Positions 36,883 through 46,127 of a stretch of DNA of 64,000 nt are shown here, one piece after another. The position numbers and the translations under genes are program-made. How positions within the stretch are numbered: the first letter of the stretch is position 1; the number at the start of each line of letters is the position of its first letter. Source of the stretch: DASXQK01 sp963757155 (lineage in GTDB: Bacteria > Pseudomonadota > Alphaproteobacteria > Dongiales > Dongiaceae); NCBI GenBank assembly GCA_963757155.1, contig CAVWQS010000037.1, forward strand, positions 62,001 to 126,000, written 5' to 3'. The notes beneath the pieces are model-generated. The model was not told the origin of the DNA. It did not search any database and saw only the letters and a list, made by a program, of their open reading frames with translations.

Positions 36883-38289
36883 TCAGGCGGCGCTGCGCCA
36901 GAGCCCCTCGCGCATCAGCTCGTCCGCCACGGCGCGGATGCTGGCGCTCAGGATCTCCACGATCTGGTCGATATCGGCCTTGGTCACCGTCAGCGGCGGG
37001 GAGAGCACGATCATATGGCTCAAGGGACGCACCAGCAGCCCGCGCGGCATGGCGTGGTTGATGATGCGATAGGCGACGTCCCATTCCGCGGGCATCGGCT
37101 GCTTGGTCTTCTTGTCGGCGACGCATTCGACGCAGACCATCATATGGCTGCCGCGCACATCGCCCACGATGGGCAGGTCGAGCAGGGTCTTCAGCCGCTC
37201 CACGAAATAGGGGCCGGTGCGCCGGACATGGTCGAGGATGTTCTCGCGCTCGATGATCTCCAGATTCTTCAGCCCCGCGGCGCAGGCCACGGGATGGGCC
37301 GAATAGGTGAAGCCATTGGTGAAATACTTGCCCTTGCCCTCGGGCCCCGTCAGCCGGTCGTAGAGCCGGTCCGAGACGAAGAAGGCGCCCAGCGGCACAT
37401 AGCCGGAGGTGAGCCCCTTGGCCGAGGTGATGATGTCGGGGACGATGTCGAAGACCGGCTCCGAGGCGAAGATCTCGCCCAGCCGGCCGAAGCCCGTCAC
37501 CACCTCGTCGGAGATGTAGAGCACGTCATATTTGCGGCAGACCTCCCAGGTCCGGCGCTGATAGCCCTTGGGCGGCACGATGACGCCGCCCGATGCCATG
37601 AGAGGCTCGGCGATGAAGCAGGCGACCTTCTCGGGCCCGAGCTCCAGGATCTTGTTCTCGAGATCCGCCACCTTCAGATCGCAGAACTCCGCCTCGCTCA
37701 TGCCCTCGGGCCGGCGATAGGTGTTGGGGGCGGGGAGGTGATGGATCGTATCGGTGATGAAATCGAGATTGCCGCGATCCCCCGGCTTGCCGGAGACCGA
37801 CGCCGAGAGATAGGTCGAGCCGTGATAGGCGTATTCGCGGGTGATGATGTGCTTCTTCTCCGGCCGGCCGGAGAAGTTGTTGTAGAACTGGACGAAGCGC
37901 AGCGCCGAATCCACCGCGGTGGAGCCGCCGGTGGCGAAGAAGACATGCTTCAGATCGCCCGGCGTATAGGAGGTGAGGCGCTTGCCGAATTCGATGGATT
38001 CCGGCGTGGAGATCAGGCCGAAGGGCGAGAAATAGGGCATGCGGCGCACCTGATCGGCGATGGCCTGGGCCATCTCCTCGCGGCCATAGCCGATATTGAC
38101 GCACCACATGCCGCCGATGCCGTCGAGCATGCGATGGCCGCGGCTGTCATAGATATGCACCCCCTCCGCCGCCGCGATGATCAACGGCTCGCGGGTCTTG
38201 GCGGTGCCGAGATCGATCCAGGGATGGATGATGTGATCGCGGTCGTCCTGCCAGAGCGCTTCCGTGTCATAGGCGAAATTGGTGCGCAT
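36883..38289 (-). CDS. Class III (omega) aminotransferase
   Basis: A 468-residue fold-type I PLP enzyme. It shows DSRGHRMLDGIGGMWCVNIG, YFSPFGLISTPESIEFGKRL, VFFATGGSTAVDSALRFV, the ISDEVVTGFGR Asp that binds the PLP ring and the PLP Lys in DIITSAKGLTSGYVPLGA. This pattern is typical of omega-amino-acid:pyruvate and putrescine/diamine aminotransferases. The exact donor is not predictable. The start ATG 38289 lies 5 nt downstream of the TetR gene, so the two are co-transcribed, which suggests the regulator responds to the substrate or product. Confidence 0.92.
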   Translation of the reverse strand: MRTNFAYDTEALWQDDRDHIIHPWIDLGTAKTREPLIIAAAEGVHIYDSRGHRMLDGIGGMWCVNIGYGREEMAQAIADQVRRMPYFSPFGLISTPESIEFGKRLTSYTPGDLKHVFFATGGSTAVDSALRFVQFYNNFSGRPEKKHIITREYAYHGSTYLSASVSGKPGDRGNLDFITDTIHHLPAPNTYRRPEGMSEAEFCDLKVADLENKILELGPEKVACFIAEPLMASGGVIVPPKGYQRRTWEVCRKYDVLYISDEVVTGFGRLGEIFASEPVFDIVPDIITSAKGLTSGYVPLGAFFVSDRLYDRLTGPEGKGKYFTNGFTYSAHPVACAAGLKNLEIIERENILDHVRRTGPYFVERLKTLLDLPIVGDVRGSHMMVCVECVADKKTKQPMPAEWDVAYRIINHAMPRGLLVRPLSHMIVLSPPLTVTKADIDQIVEILSASIRAVADELMREGLWRSAA

Positions 38290-38294
38290 GGGGA

Positions 38295-38990
38295 TCAGGC
38301 TCCAGGTGAGGGACGATGGGGAGGGATGGGACGAGGCCTTGCTAGGCTAGCGGGGCGCCGGCCCCTGGGCAAGGGGCCGGGCTTCGGGAAGATGCCGGGC
38401 AGCCGCAGCTTCAGAAAGGCCAGGCAGGCCGTGACCGCTGCCTTCCGATCGAAGCGTTTGGGATAGATCATCGCCTGCAGCCAATAGCCATCGACCATGG
38501 CCGAGACCGCCGCCGTGACGGGCTTGGCCTCGGCGGGAGAGCCATCCCTGCCGGCGATCAGGCGGCGGATCTCCGTCTCCACTGCCGCGATATAGCGCCG
38601 CTCGATCCGGGTGGCAGCGGCCCGATAGCGGTCGCGCAACGCGGCATCCGACCAGAAGGTGAACCAGACAGCGAGCTTGTCGCCGGTGAAGACCCGGCGG
38701 TCGAAATAGCTCTCGATCATCGCCGTCACCCGCGCCGCCGGCGCAATGCCGGCGGCAGCGAGATTGCGGTCCCAGACCTCTTGATATTCCGCGGCCAGAA
38801 AATCGAAGGTCGCGCGGAACAGGCGATCCTTGGAATCGAAATGGAAGTTCATCAGCCCGGTCGAGACGCCGGCCTTCCGGGCGACGCGCGCGACGGTCGT
38901 GCCGGAATAGCCATGGCGGGCGATGACGGCGATGGTCGCCTGGATCAGCTCCTGGCGCCGCTGATCGCGGATGGGACCGTTCTTGGCCAT
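38295..38990 (-). CDS. BetI-like TetR family repressor (first)
   Basis: A 231-residue regulator. The N-terminal HTH (~10-58) runs RRQELIQATIAVIARHGYSG, TTVARVARKAGVSTGLMNFH and FDSKDRLFRATFDFLAAEY. The ligand domain has LAVWFTFWSDAALRDRYRAA, the pattern of the BetI_C group (choline, betaine and related amine regulators). It resembles the regulator at 45326. The C-terminus is a Pro/Arg-rich tail. It sits inside the operon between the GcvT-like gene and the aminotransferase. A 22-bp palindrome at 43603-43624 is a candidate operator. Confidence 0.9.
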   Translation of the reverse strand: MAKNGPIRDQRRQELIQATIAVIARHGYSGTTVARVARKAGVSTGLMNFHFDSKDRLFRATFDFLAAEYQEVWDRNLAAAGIAPAARVTAMIESYFDRRVFTGDKLAVWFTFWSDAALRDRYRAAATRIERRYIAAVETEIRRLIAGRDGSPAEAKPVTAAVSAMVDGYWLQAMIYPKRFDRKAAVTACLAFLKLRLPGIFPKPGPLPRGRRPASLARPRPIPPHRPSPGA

Positions 38991-39154
38991 GGGCTAGCGC
39001 TACGCCCCGTCGCCAGTCTCGCGCCGTCAGCTCGCTCCGCCACCGTCAGGCGGCGGGGGACGAGAATGAGTCGCTGCCGCTCCAAGCGCCTCGCGGAACC
39101 GTCAGTTGCACTGGGGGAGCGCGGCTCGGGGACAGCGTGACGGTAGCGACACCA

Positions 39155-40334
39155 TCATGCCTTCTTCCGCGGCGGGTCGAAGAACATGCGGTTGCGGGCC
39201 CAGCAGCGGACCATGCTGCGCTCGATCTTCGATTCCTTGGGATACCAGATCTCGATCCACATCTGGCGGCCCGGTTCGATGAATTCCGGCTGCACCCGGG
39301 CAAAGGCGAGATTCTTCTTCAGGCTGGGCGACCAGAGGGCCGAGGTGGTGAGGCCGATCTCGGTACGCGCATGCTTGTCGGCATAGAGGAAGGCCCCGGG
39401 CGCGGGCTTGCGCCCCTCGATCTCCAGCCCGATCAGGATATGGCGGGACCGGCGCTCGGCCTTTTCCCGGATCAGCGCCCGCTTGCCGACGAAGTAGCTC
39501 GGCTTCTTCAGGCCCACGGCCCAGCCGATGCCCGCCTCGATGGGCGATTGGCGCTGGCTCGGCCGTATGGCATGCAGCGCGCCGATATAATCGACATCCA
39601 CCAGGATGAAGCCCGGCCTCGATGCGCGCCATGTCGAGGGCGCGGGAGCCGATGGGGGCGATCTTATGCGCCTCGCCCAGGCGGAACAGGGTCTCCCAGA
39701 GCCAGAGCGCGTCCTGCGGCTCGACCCAGAGCTCATAGCCCAGATCGCCGGTGAAGCCGGCGCGGTCGATGCGCATCCAACGGCCGTCGACCTTGGTCTC
39801 GACAATCCCGAAATGGGGCAGGGCCTCGATGCCCGAGACGCCCATGGCCAGCAGGATGTCACGCGAGGTGGGGCCCTGGAGGGCGAGGCCGCAGAAGCGG
39901 TCGCTGACCTCCTCGATCGCCACATCGAAGCCATAGGCGGCTTCGGTCAGCCAGTGCAGCTGATGCAGCGCGGCGTTCAGGATGAAATCGCTCTCGCCGA
40001 GGCGGAAGACCGTGCCTTCCTCGATCATCCGCCCGTCATCGTCGCACCAGGCGGTATAGGCGACCTGCATCGGCTTGACCTTGGTCATGTCGCGGGTGAC
40101 CAGGAAATCGACGAAGCGCGCCGCGTCGCGGCCGCGGATGGAATATTTGATCAGCGGCGAGACGTCATAGACCGAGGCGCCGTTGCGGATGGCGAAATAT
40201 TCCGACTGCTCGGAATCGAAGAAGGCGGGCGACTGGAAGCCCATCCAACGGACCCAGCCCTGGCCATGCATCAATTGCTCGATGGGCGCATGGAAGGGCG
40301 TCTTGCGCAGGAAGGGCGTGCAGATGCTGGACAT
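39155..40334 (-). CDS. GcvT-fold aminomethyltransferase/demethylase-like protein, frameshifted
   Basis: The N-terminal GcvT domain begins MSSICTPFLRKTPFHAPIEQ and shows GASVYDVSPLIKYSIRGRDA, AYTAWCDDDGRMIEEGTVFR and GLALQGPTSRDILLAMGV. The frame breaks at 39611-39615: DMARIEAG in one frame, FILVDVDYIGALHAIRPSQR in the next (one extra base). The C-terminal domain continues GKRALIREK through ARNRMFFDPPRKKA. Corrected length is 392 residues. GcvT-fold enzymes move C1 units from N- or S-methyl substrates to tetrahydrofolate (glycine cleavage T-protein, DmdA, sarcosine/dimethylglycine enzymes). Linkage to FAD oxidoreductases suggests oxidative demethylation. It lies 3 nt after the FAD oxidoreductase stop. 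Confidence 0.82.
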
Positions 40335-40337
40335 GGG

Positions 40338-41925
40338 TCATGCGGCACCCCGGCGGTTCGCCTTCACCTGCTTCAATATCTCGCGCGCCGCATTGGCGCC
40401 CGGCAGGCCCGAGACATTGCCGCCGGGATGGGCGCCGGCCCCGCAAAGCCAGAGGCCCGGGACGCGGCATGCGGTATTGCTGATAGCGCGGCGCGGGGCG
40501 CAGGAAGAACATCTGGTCCAAGGTCACCTCGCCATGATGCCACTGGCCGCCGGTCAGCCCATATTGCGCCTCCAGATCCTGGGGCGTCAGGGCCTCGGCG
40601 GCGATGAGGCGCCGGCGCAGATCGGGCGCGCCTCGCGCGAGCAGATCGAGGCTGCGCTCCAGGATCTGGCTGCGCGCTTCCGCGTTCGTCGTCTCGCGCA
40701 GGCGATAGGGCGCGTATTGCGCCAGGATGGAGACGACATGCTTGCCCGCCGGCGCCAGAGAAGGATCGGCCAAGGTGGGAACAACGACCTCCAGCGCAGG
40801 CTTCTCGCGACACCCCGCCGTATTTGGCCCCGTCGAAGGCGCGCTCGACATGATCGCTCGCGGGCGCCAGCACGATGCGCCCCGCGACCCCGACCCAGCT
40901 CTCGGGCAATCCGTCCAGGGCCAGATGCAGCTTGGCGACGCAGCCATTCATCCGGAGATGGCGGATGCGCTTGGCGAATTGCACGTCCAGCAGACCGGGC
41001 TCCAGCAGCTTCAGCAGAGTGCGCTGCGGATCGGCGCTGGAGGCGACGATGGGCGCGCGGATCTCCTCGCCCCCGGCGAGGACCACGCCGACCGCGGTCT
41101 CCTTCTCCACCAGGATGCGCTCGACGGGGGCACTGGTACGGATCGTCGCACCGGCGCGCATTGCCGCTTGGGCAAGCGCCTCGGTCAACGCCCCCATGCC
41201 GCCCATGGGCAGATGCAAGCCCCCCATCCCATGCCTGCCGAAGCCGGCGAGACGGTAGAGCAGGCTGAACACCGTATTGGGCGAGCGCGGACCCAGGAAC
41301 AGGCCCAGTGTGGCGTCGAAGGCGAGCAGGCCCTTCACCAGATCGCTCGCGAAGAAATCCTGGCCGAGATCGGCGACGTTCATCGTCAGGATGCGGGTCA
41401 GCTCCAGGAAATCCTTCTTGCCGAGCCGGCGCAGCTCCAGGGCGAAGAGACCGAGGGAGAGATTGGCCCGCAGGCTGTTTGCAGACGGCAAAGGGCTCGG
41501 CGGCGTCTGGTTGAGATAGCCACCCAGCGCGGCCGCAAGTCTTGTCAGCCGCGCCATCACGGGCCCATAGGCAGCCCCATCTGCCGGCGAGATGCGTGCG
41601 ATGGAGGCGGCCGTGGCCTCCGCATCGCTCGTGAAGTCGATCCGCGGGCCGTCAGGCGCAAGGGCCGTCGTGCCGATGGGCCGGCGCAAGGGAGGACAGC
41701 CTCAGCCCCAGATCTTTGGCGACGCCGGGATGGAAGGCATGGAGAAGATGGGCGACGCCGGAAACCCTGAAGCCCGGAGCGAATTCGCGGGTCAGCGCTG
41801 CCCCGCCGGTCCGTTCCGCCGCTTCCAGCACCGTCACCTTCAGCCCGGCCTTGGCCAGATAGGCAGCGGTGACCAAGCCGTTGTGCCCGGCCCCGATGAC
41901 CAGGACATCCGACGGCGGCGCTCAC
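40338..41925 (-). CDS. Phytoene-dehydrogenase-like FAD oxidoreductase A, four frame breaks
   Basis: GTG 41925 overlaps the stop of oxidoreductase B (GTGA). The dinucleotide motif is DVLVIGAGHNGLVTAAYLAK with LEAAERTGGAALTREFAPGF. The C-terminus reads VPGLWLCGAGAHPGGNVSGL and PGANAAREILKQVKANRRGA. Frame changes by one base occur near 41912 (before DVLVIG), 41695 (SSL / RRPIGTTALAPDGP), 40815 (KYGGVS / EKPALEVVVPTLADP) and 40470 (QQYRMP / VPGLWLCG). Removing four bases gives exactly 527 residues. The family (COG1233, PYROXD2-like) oxidises C-C or C-N bonds. Four breaks in one gene leave true decay possible, so functionality is uncertain. Confidence 0.75.
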
Positions 41926-43580
41926 CGGATCACCCGATGCTTGAAGTCTTTCAGGATCTCGCCGGCCGCATTGGCGCCGGGCGCGCCCATGACGCCGCCG
42001 CCGGGATGGGTCCCGGAGCCGCACATGTAGAAGCCCTCGAAGGGTCCGCGATACTGGCCATAGCCGGGGAAGGGGCGGTTGAAGAGGAGCTGATCCAGGG
42101 TCAGCTCGCCCTGGAAGATATTCCCCTCGGTCAAGCCCACCTCGTTCTCGATGTCCTAGGGTGTGCGGGTCTGGACATGGAGGACCAGCTTGCGGAAGCC
42201 CGGCGCGTTTTCCTCGATGGTGTCCAGCACATCCTTCTCGAAGGCGGCCTTGCTCTCGGCACTCCAGGGTCCCTCGGCCAGCTTGTAGGGCGCGTATTGC
42301 ACGAAGACCGACATGAAATGCTTGCCGGGCGGGGCCATGGTCGGATCGACCGTGGTGGGGATCACGATGTCGAGGAAGGGCCGCTTGGACCAGGAGCCGT
42401 ATTTGTAGTCGTCGAAGGCACGCTCGATATAGTCGAAGTCGCCGCCGATATCGACGGTGCCCCAGGCCGCCTCGGGCGGCAGCCCGGCGAAACGCGGCAG
42501 CCCGTCCAGCGCGATATTGAGCTTGCCGGAGGAGCCGCGGATCTTGAAGTTGGTGGCATAGCGGTGGATGTCGGGATCGACGGCGTCCAGCGCGCCCTTC
42601 TCCAGCAGCTTCAGATAGGTGCGCTTGGGATCGAGGCTGGAGACGATCGCCTTGGCCTGGATCTCCTCGCCATTTGCCAGCGCCACGCCCACGGCCTTGC
42701 CGTTGCGGACCAGGATCTTCTCGACCTCGGCCGAGGTGCGGATCTCCACGCCCGCTTCGGTGGCCGCCGCGGCGATGGCCTTGCTGACGCTGCCCATGCC
42801 GCCGCGGGCGAAGCCCCAGGCGCCGATCTGCCCATCCACCTCGCCCATGTAGTGGTGCAGCAGCACATAGGCCGTGCCGGGGGAATAGGGCCCCAGTGCC
42901 GTGCCGATGATGGAGGAGGCGGCGGAGAAGCCTTTCCAGCGCGCGTTCTCGAAATACTCGTCGAGGAAGTCGCCGATGGACATGGTCCAGAAGCGGATGA
43001 TCTCATACATCTGCTTCTCGCCCATGCGGGTGAATTCGGCGGCGATCTTGAGGAAGCCGTCGAGATCGCCGCGCCGGCCCCAGGGATTGATCCGGTTCTG
43101 GGCGAAGGGATTAAGCCGCGTCGGGTCGGGTGGCGTCACCATCAGCAGCGGCTTGATGAAGCGGCATTGGCGGCTGATCTCGGCCGCGTAATGGTCATAG
43201 GCCTCGGCGTCTTTGATCGAATGCCGGCGCAGCGATTCCCGCGTCCGGTCATGGTCGCGATAGGTGACGATGCCTTCGCCGTCCGGGTTGGGTTGGCCGT
43301 TGATCTCATAGGGGATGACCTGCAGCCCATGGCGCGGCAGGTCGAGGAAACGGAAGATCTCGGGCCGCAGCAGGCTGCAGACATAGGAGCAGGTGGAATA
43401 GGTGAAGCCGGGATAGATCTCGTCCGACATCGCGGCACCGCCGGGCTTGCGGTAGCGCTCGAGCACCAGGACCTTCAGCTTGTTGCGGCCCTCCTTCTCG
43501 CCGCCCATGGCGAGATAGGCCGCCGCCGTCAGCCCGTTATGCCCGCCGCCCACGATGATGACGTCATAGGCCTCGCCCAT
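41922..43580 (-). CDS. Phytoene-dehydrogenase-like FAD oxidoreductase B with an in-frame TAG
   Basis: A paralogue of A: MGEAYDVIIVGGGHNGLTAA, LERYRKPGGAAMSDEIYPGF, then substrate domain GGMGSVSKAIAAAATEAGVE and ending FYMCGSGTHPGGGVMGAPGA. The frame stops at TAG 42156-42158 after HVQTRTP. The same frame continues without shift as DIENEVGLTEGNIFQGELT, the expected family continuation, to TGA at 41922. Read through, it has 552 residues; truncated, it has 474 and lacks the C-terminal FAD-contacting PGANAA region. RBS GGAG precedes ATG 43580. The first gene of the operon; a palindrome precedes it. Confidence 0.82.
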
Positions 43581-43602
43581 GCCAGCCGGCTCCGCCGAAA
43601 TA

Positions 43603-43624
43603 AAATTGAATGCGCATTCAATTT
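43603..43624. promoter_or_regulatory. Perfect 22-bp palindrome, candidate TetR operator
   Basis: The arm AAATTGAATGC (43603-43613) is followed directly by its exact reverse complement (43614-43624). It is an AT-rich site in a GC-rich context, 23-44 bp upstream of the oxidoreductase B start. Symmetry, size and TTGA...TCAA ends fit a BetI/TetR-type operator. Which of the two BetI-like regulators binds is not known. Confidence 0.65.
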
Positions 43625-43688
43625 ATAATCAAGACGCCCGCGAAAGTACAGCCGGGTTCAATTCGCTTGCGGGGGGGAGCTGAAAGAA

Positions 43689-43719
43689 AAAGGGCGGCCC
43701 TTCGAACAGGCCGCCCTTT
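43689..43719 (-). terminator. Strong intrinsic terminator after the aminotransferase at 43742
   Basis: A perfect 11-bp stem (AAAGGGCGGCC / GGCCGCCCTTT) with a 9-nt loop, followed on the minus strand by TTTTTCTTTC. It lies 23 bp beyond the stop and separates this gene from the oxidoreductase operon. Confidence 0.9.
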
Positions 43720-43741
43720 GAATTGAGTTCGAAGAGTCTCG

Positions 43742-45127
43742 TTAGTTCGAAATCCCCGCCATCAGCGGCGCCTGCTTCGTGCTGTGCTCGCGGCCCAGCT
43801 CGTCGAGGGTGATGTCGACGGCTTCCTCGAAGACATCCAAAGTCTCGGCCAAACAGCTTGCGTCATGGGCCGAGGAGATGAACCAGGGCTCGCGGCTGTC
43901 GGGCTCGCACATCACGCCGCGCTCGATCAGCTTCTCCGCGAGATGGTCGTAGAAGGTGTAGTCGCTTGTCTTCCAGTCCCGGTAATTGTCGGGCGGGGTC
44001 TCGCGGAAGAACAGGCCGCTCATGCTGTAATGCCCGGTGAAGCTGTGGGGCACGCCGCGGGCCGAGAGGATGCGACCGATGCCTTCCTGCATCGCCTTGC
44101 CATAGGCGGCGATGTCGGCCAGCGCCGTCGTGTCGCGCAGGATCGTCAGCGTCTTCTCCGCCGCGGCCAGGCTCATGGCCTGGGCCGTATAGGTGCCGCC
44201 ATGGGCGACGCCGCGGCCGTAGTGGCGCATCAGATCCTCGCGCCCGCCGATGCAGGCGATGGGATAGCCGTTGGCCACCGCCTTGGCCATGGTGCAGATG
44301 TCGGCCTTGATGCCATAGAGCTCCTGGGCGCCGCCCTTGGCGACGCGGAAGCCGGTCTTCACCTCGTCCACGATCATCAGCACGTCATATTTGGTGCAGA
44401 GCTCGCGCACCGCCTTGATGAACTCGGGCTTGGAGGGAATGCCGCAGCAATTGCCGAGGATCGGCTCGATCAGCACCGCGGCGATGGTGTGGCCGTGCTG
44501 CTTCAGCACATCCTCGAGGCGGTTGGCGTCGTTGTAGGGCACCTGCCAGAAGAGCTGGCGCACTAGCTGGGGAATGCCCTTGCCGTAGCTGACGACATCG
44601 GGGCCCTTCACCGCGTCGGTCATATTGGCCATGTCGGCGGTCCACATGGTGGCGTCGAACAGGCCGTGATAGCTGCCCTCGAAGGTGACGTAGTGGTCCC
44701 GTCCGGTGGCGCCGCGCGCCAGGCGGAGCGCCGCCATCACCGCCTCGGTGCCGGAGTTGGAGAAGCGCACCAGCTCGGCCGCCGGCACCATCTCGGAGAT
44801 CATCTCGGCGACCACGACCTCGCGCTCGGTGCCGAGCGCGAAGACGGTGCCGACCTCCTGGCCCTCGCGGGCCGCGGCATCGACCTCGGGATGGCAGTGG
44901 CCGAGGATCGCCGGGCCATAGCCCAGGCGGTAGTCGATGTAGCAATTGTCGTCGAAGTCCCAGAGACGAGCGCCCCTACCGCGCTTGACATAGACGGTTT
45001 TCCCTTCGCCCCAGAAGCGGAAGTTGGAGCTGACTCCCAAGGGCATGGATTTGACTGCTCTTTGGAAGTGGGCCGTGGATTTGTCGAGCTTGTAGGCCGG
45101 TTTAATCCGCCGGGTCGGGGCGTTCAT
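43742..45127 (-). CDS. Class III aminotransferase, glutamate-1-semialdehyde-aminomutase-like
   Basis: A 461-residue PLP enzyme. It has RLWDFDDNCYIDYRLGYGPA, VRFSNSGTEAVMAALRLARG, YVTFEGSYHGLFDATMWTAD, the ring Asp in MIVDEVKTGFRVAKGG and the PLP Lys in ICTMAKAVANGYPIACIGG. This is the HemL-like branch of class III enzymes. It is unlikely to be HemL itself, because the gene lies in a catabolic cluster next to a BetI-like regulator. The substrate is unknown. It is transcribed divergently from the TetR gene at 45326, across an AT-rich region. Confidence 0.9.
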   Translation of the reverse strand: MNAPTRRIKPAYKLDKSTAHFQRAVKSMPLGVSSNFRFWGEGKTVYVKRGRGARLWDFDDNCYIDYRLGYGPAILGHCHPEVDAAAREGQEVGTVFALGTEREVVVAEMISEMVPAAELVRFSNSGTEAVMAALRLARGATGRDHYVTFEGSYHGLFDATMWTADMANMTDAVKGPDVVSYGKGIPQLVRQLFWQVPYNDANRLEDVLKQHGHTIAAVLIEPILGNCCGIPSKPEFIKAVRELCTKYDVLMIVDEVKTGFRVAKGGAQELYGIKADICTMAKAVANGYPIACIGGREDLMRHYGRGVAHGGTYTAQAMSLAAAEKTLTILRDTTALADIAAYGKAMQEGIGRILSARGVPHSFTGHYSMSGLFFRETPPDNYRDWKTSDYTFYDHLAEKLIERGVMCEPDSREPWFISSAHDASCLAETLDVFEEAVDITLDELGREHSTKQAPLMAGISN

Positions 45128-45325
45128 GATCCTCTCCGATCCGACCGGCCCCTTGCGTCACCCCCATGGCATCGCCGAGCGCCGGTCATACATAAGAGCC
45201 ATTGCTTGAATGGCTGTATAAGTTTTATACCGATTTTTATCAAAAATGTCTATATGTCTGAATGACTGTTTAATTTCGCACCTGCAAAAACGTGATAGTT
45301 TGGAAGGGCTTCGGACGCTGAGCGG
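45128..45325. promoter_or_regulatory. AT-rich divergent control region with inverted repeats
   Basis: The gap between the aminotransferase and the TetR gene is markedly AT-rich. It holds AGCCATTGCTTGAATGGCT (45197-45215, 7-bp arms), TATAAGTTTTATA (45217-45229, 5-bp arms) and another TGAATG near 45257. The TGAATG core also occurs in the palindrome at 43603. These are plausible operators for autoregulation of the TetR gene and control of the aminotransferase. Confidence 0.5.
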
Positions 45326-46117
45326 ATGCAGGCGATGAACGAGAATCAGGCAGCCAAGACCCCTCGGGTGACGCCCATCCGCGAGGCGCGCCAGCGCCAG
45401 CTGGTGGAGGCGACCATCACCGCCATCGGCCGCTACGGCTATGCCAAGCTCACCCTGAACCATGTCGCCACCCTGGCGGGGCTCTCGCCCGGCATCGTGA
45501 ATTTCCACTTCCGCACCAAGGAGCAGCTCCTCGCCGCGACCCTGGAATTCCTGGTCGAGGAATATGAGGCCTACTGGGCCCAGGCCTCGGCCAAGGCGGG
45601 CGAGACGGGGGCGGCCAAGATCGACGCCATGATCGAGTTCGAATTCGATCCGCGGGTGAGCAGCCTCGAGAAGGTCTCCGTCTGGTATGCCTTCTGGGCC
45701 GAGGCCCAGGTCAACCCCAGCCATCGCGAGCGCGTCTCGCGGCTGGAGGCCAGCTATTTCGAGGTGACGCGGGCGCTGTTCCAGCGGCTGATCGAGGAGG
45801 GCGGCTATGGCGGCTTCAGCGCCGACGCCGTCGCCTATGGCTTCAATGCGATGCTCGACGGCTTCCTCAACGATCTCATGATCGATCCCGCCAGCTTCGA
45901 TCGGGCGGAGGCCAAGCGCATCTGCCGCCTCTTCCTCTCCGGCCTGTTCCCCCGCCATTTCGCGGGCCCTCAGCCGGCAGGGACCCAGGCTGCCGCTCTG
46001 GACGCGCTGCGGACGCTCCAGGTGGAGCGGGCCGAGACCCTGGCCCGGCTGCAGCTGCAAGAGGCAGCGCTGCTCGATGCGCTGGCCCGCGGCGGATCTG
46101 ACCCTCACAAGCGTTGA
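45326..46117 (+). CDS. BetI-like TetR family repressor (second)
   Basis: A 263-residue regulator similar to the one at 38295. HTH: RQRQLVEATITAIGRYGYAK, LTLNHVATLAGLSPGIVNFH and FRTKEQLLAATLEFLVEEYE. The ligand-binding domain has VSVWYAFWAEAQVNPSHRER, characteristic of the BetI group. The C-terminus is a coiled-coil-like stretch (ALRTLQVERAETLARLQLQE). A second in-frame ATG lies at residue 4. It is divergent from the aminotransferase and is followed after 10 bp by the acyl-CoA synthetase, so it probably controls both. Confidence 0.9.
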   Translation: MQAMNENQAAKTPRVTPIREARQRQLVEATITAIGRYGYAKLTLNHVATLAGLSPGIVNFHFRTKEQLLAATLEFLVEEYEAYWAQASAKAGETGAAKIDAMIEFEFDPRVSSLEKVSVWYAFWAEAQVNPSHRERVSRLEASYFEVTRALFQRLIEEGGYGGFSADAVAYGFNAMLDGFLNDLMIDPASFDRAEAKRICRLFLSGLFPRHFAGPQPAGTQAAALDALRTLQVERAETLARLQLQEAALLDALARGGSDPHKR

Positions 46118-46127
46118 GGCCCCCCCG

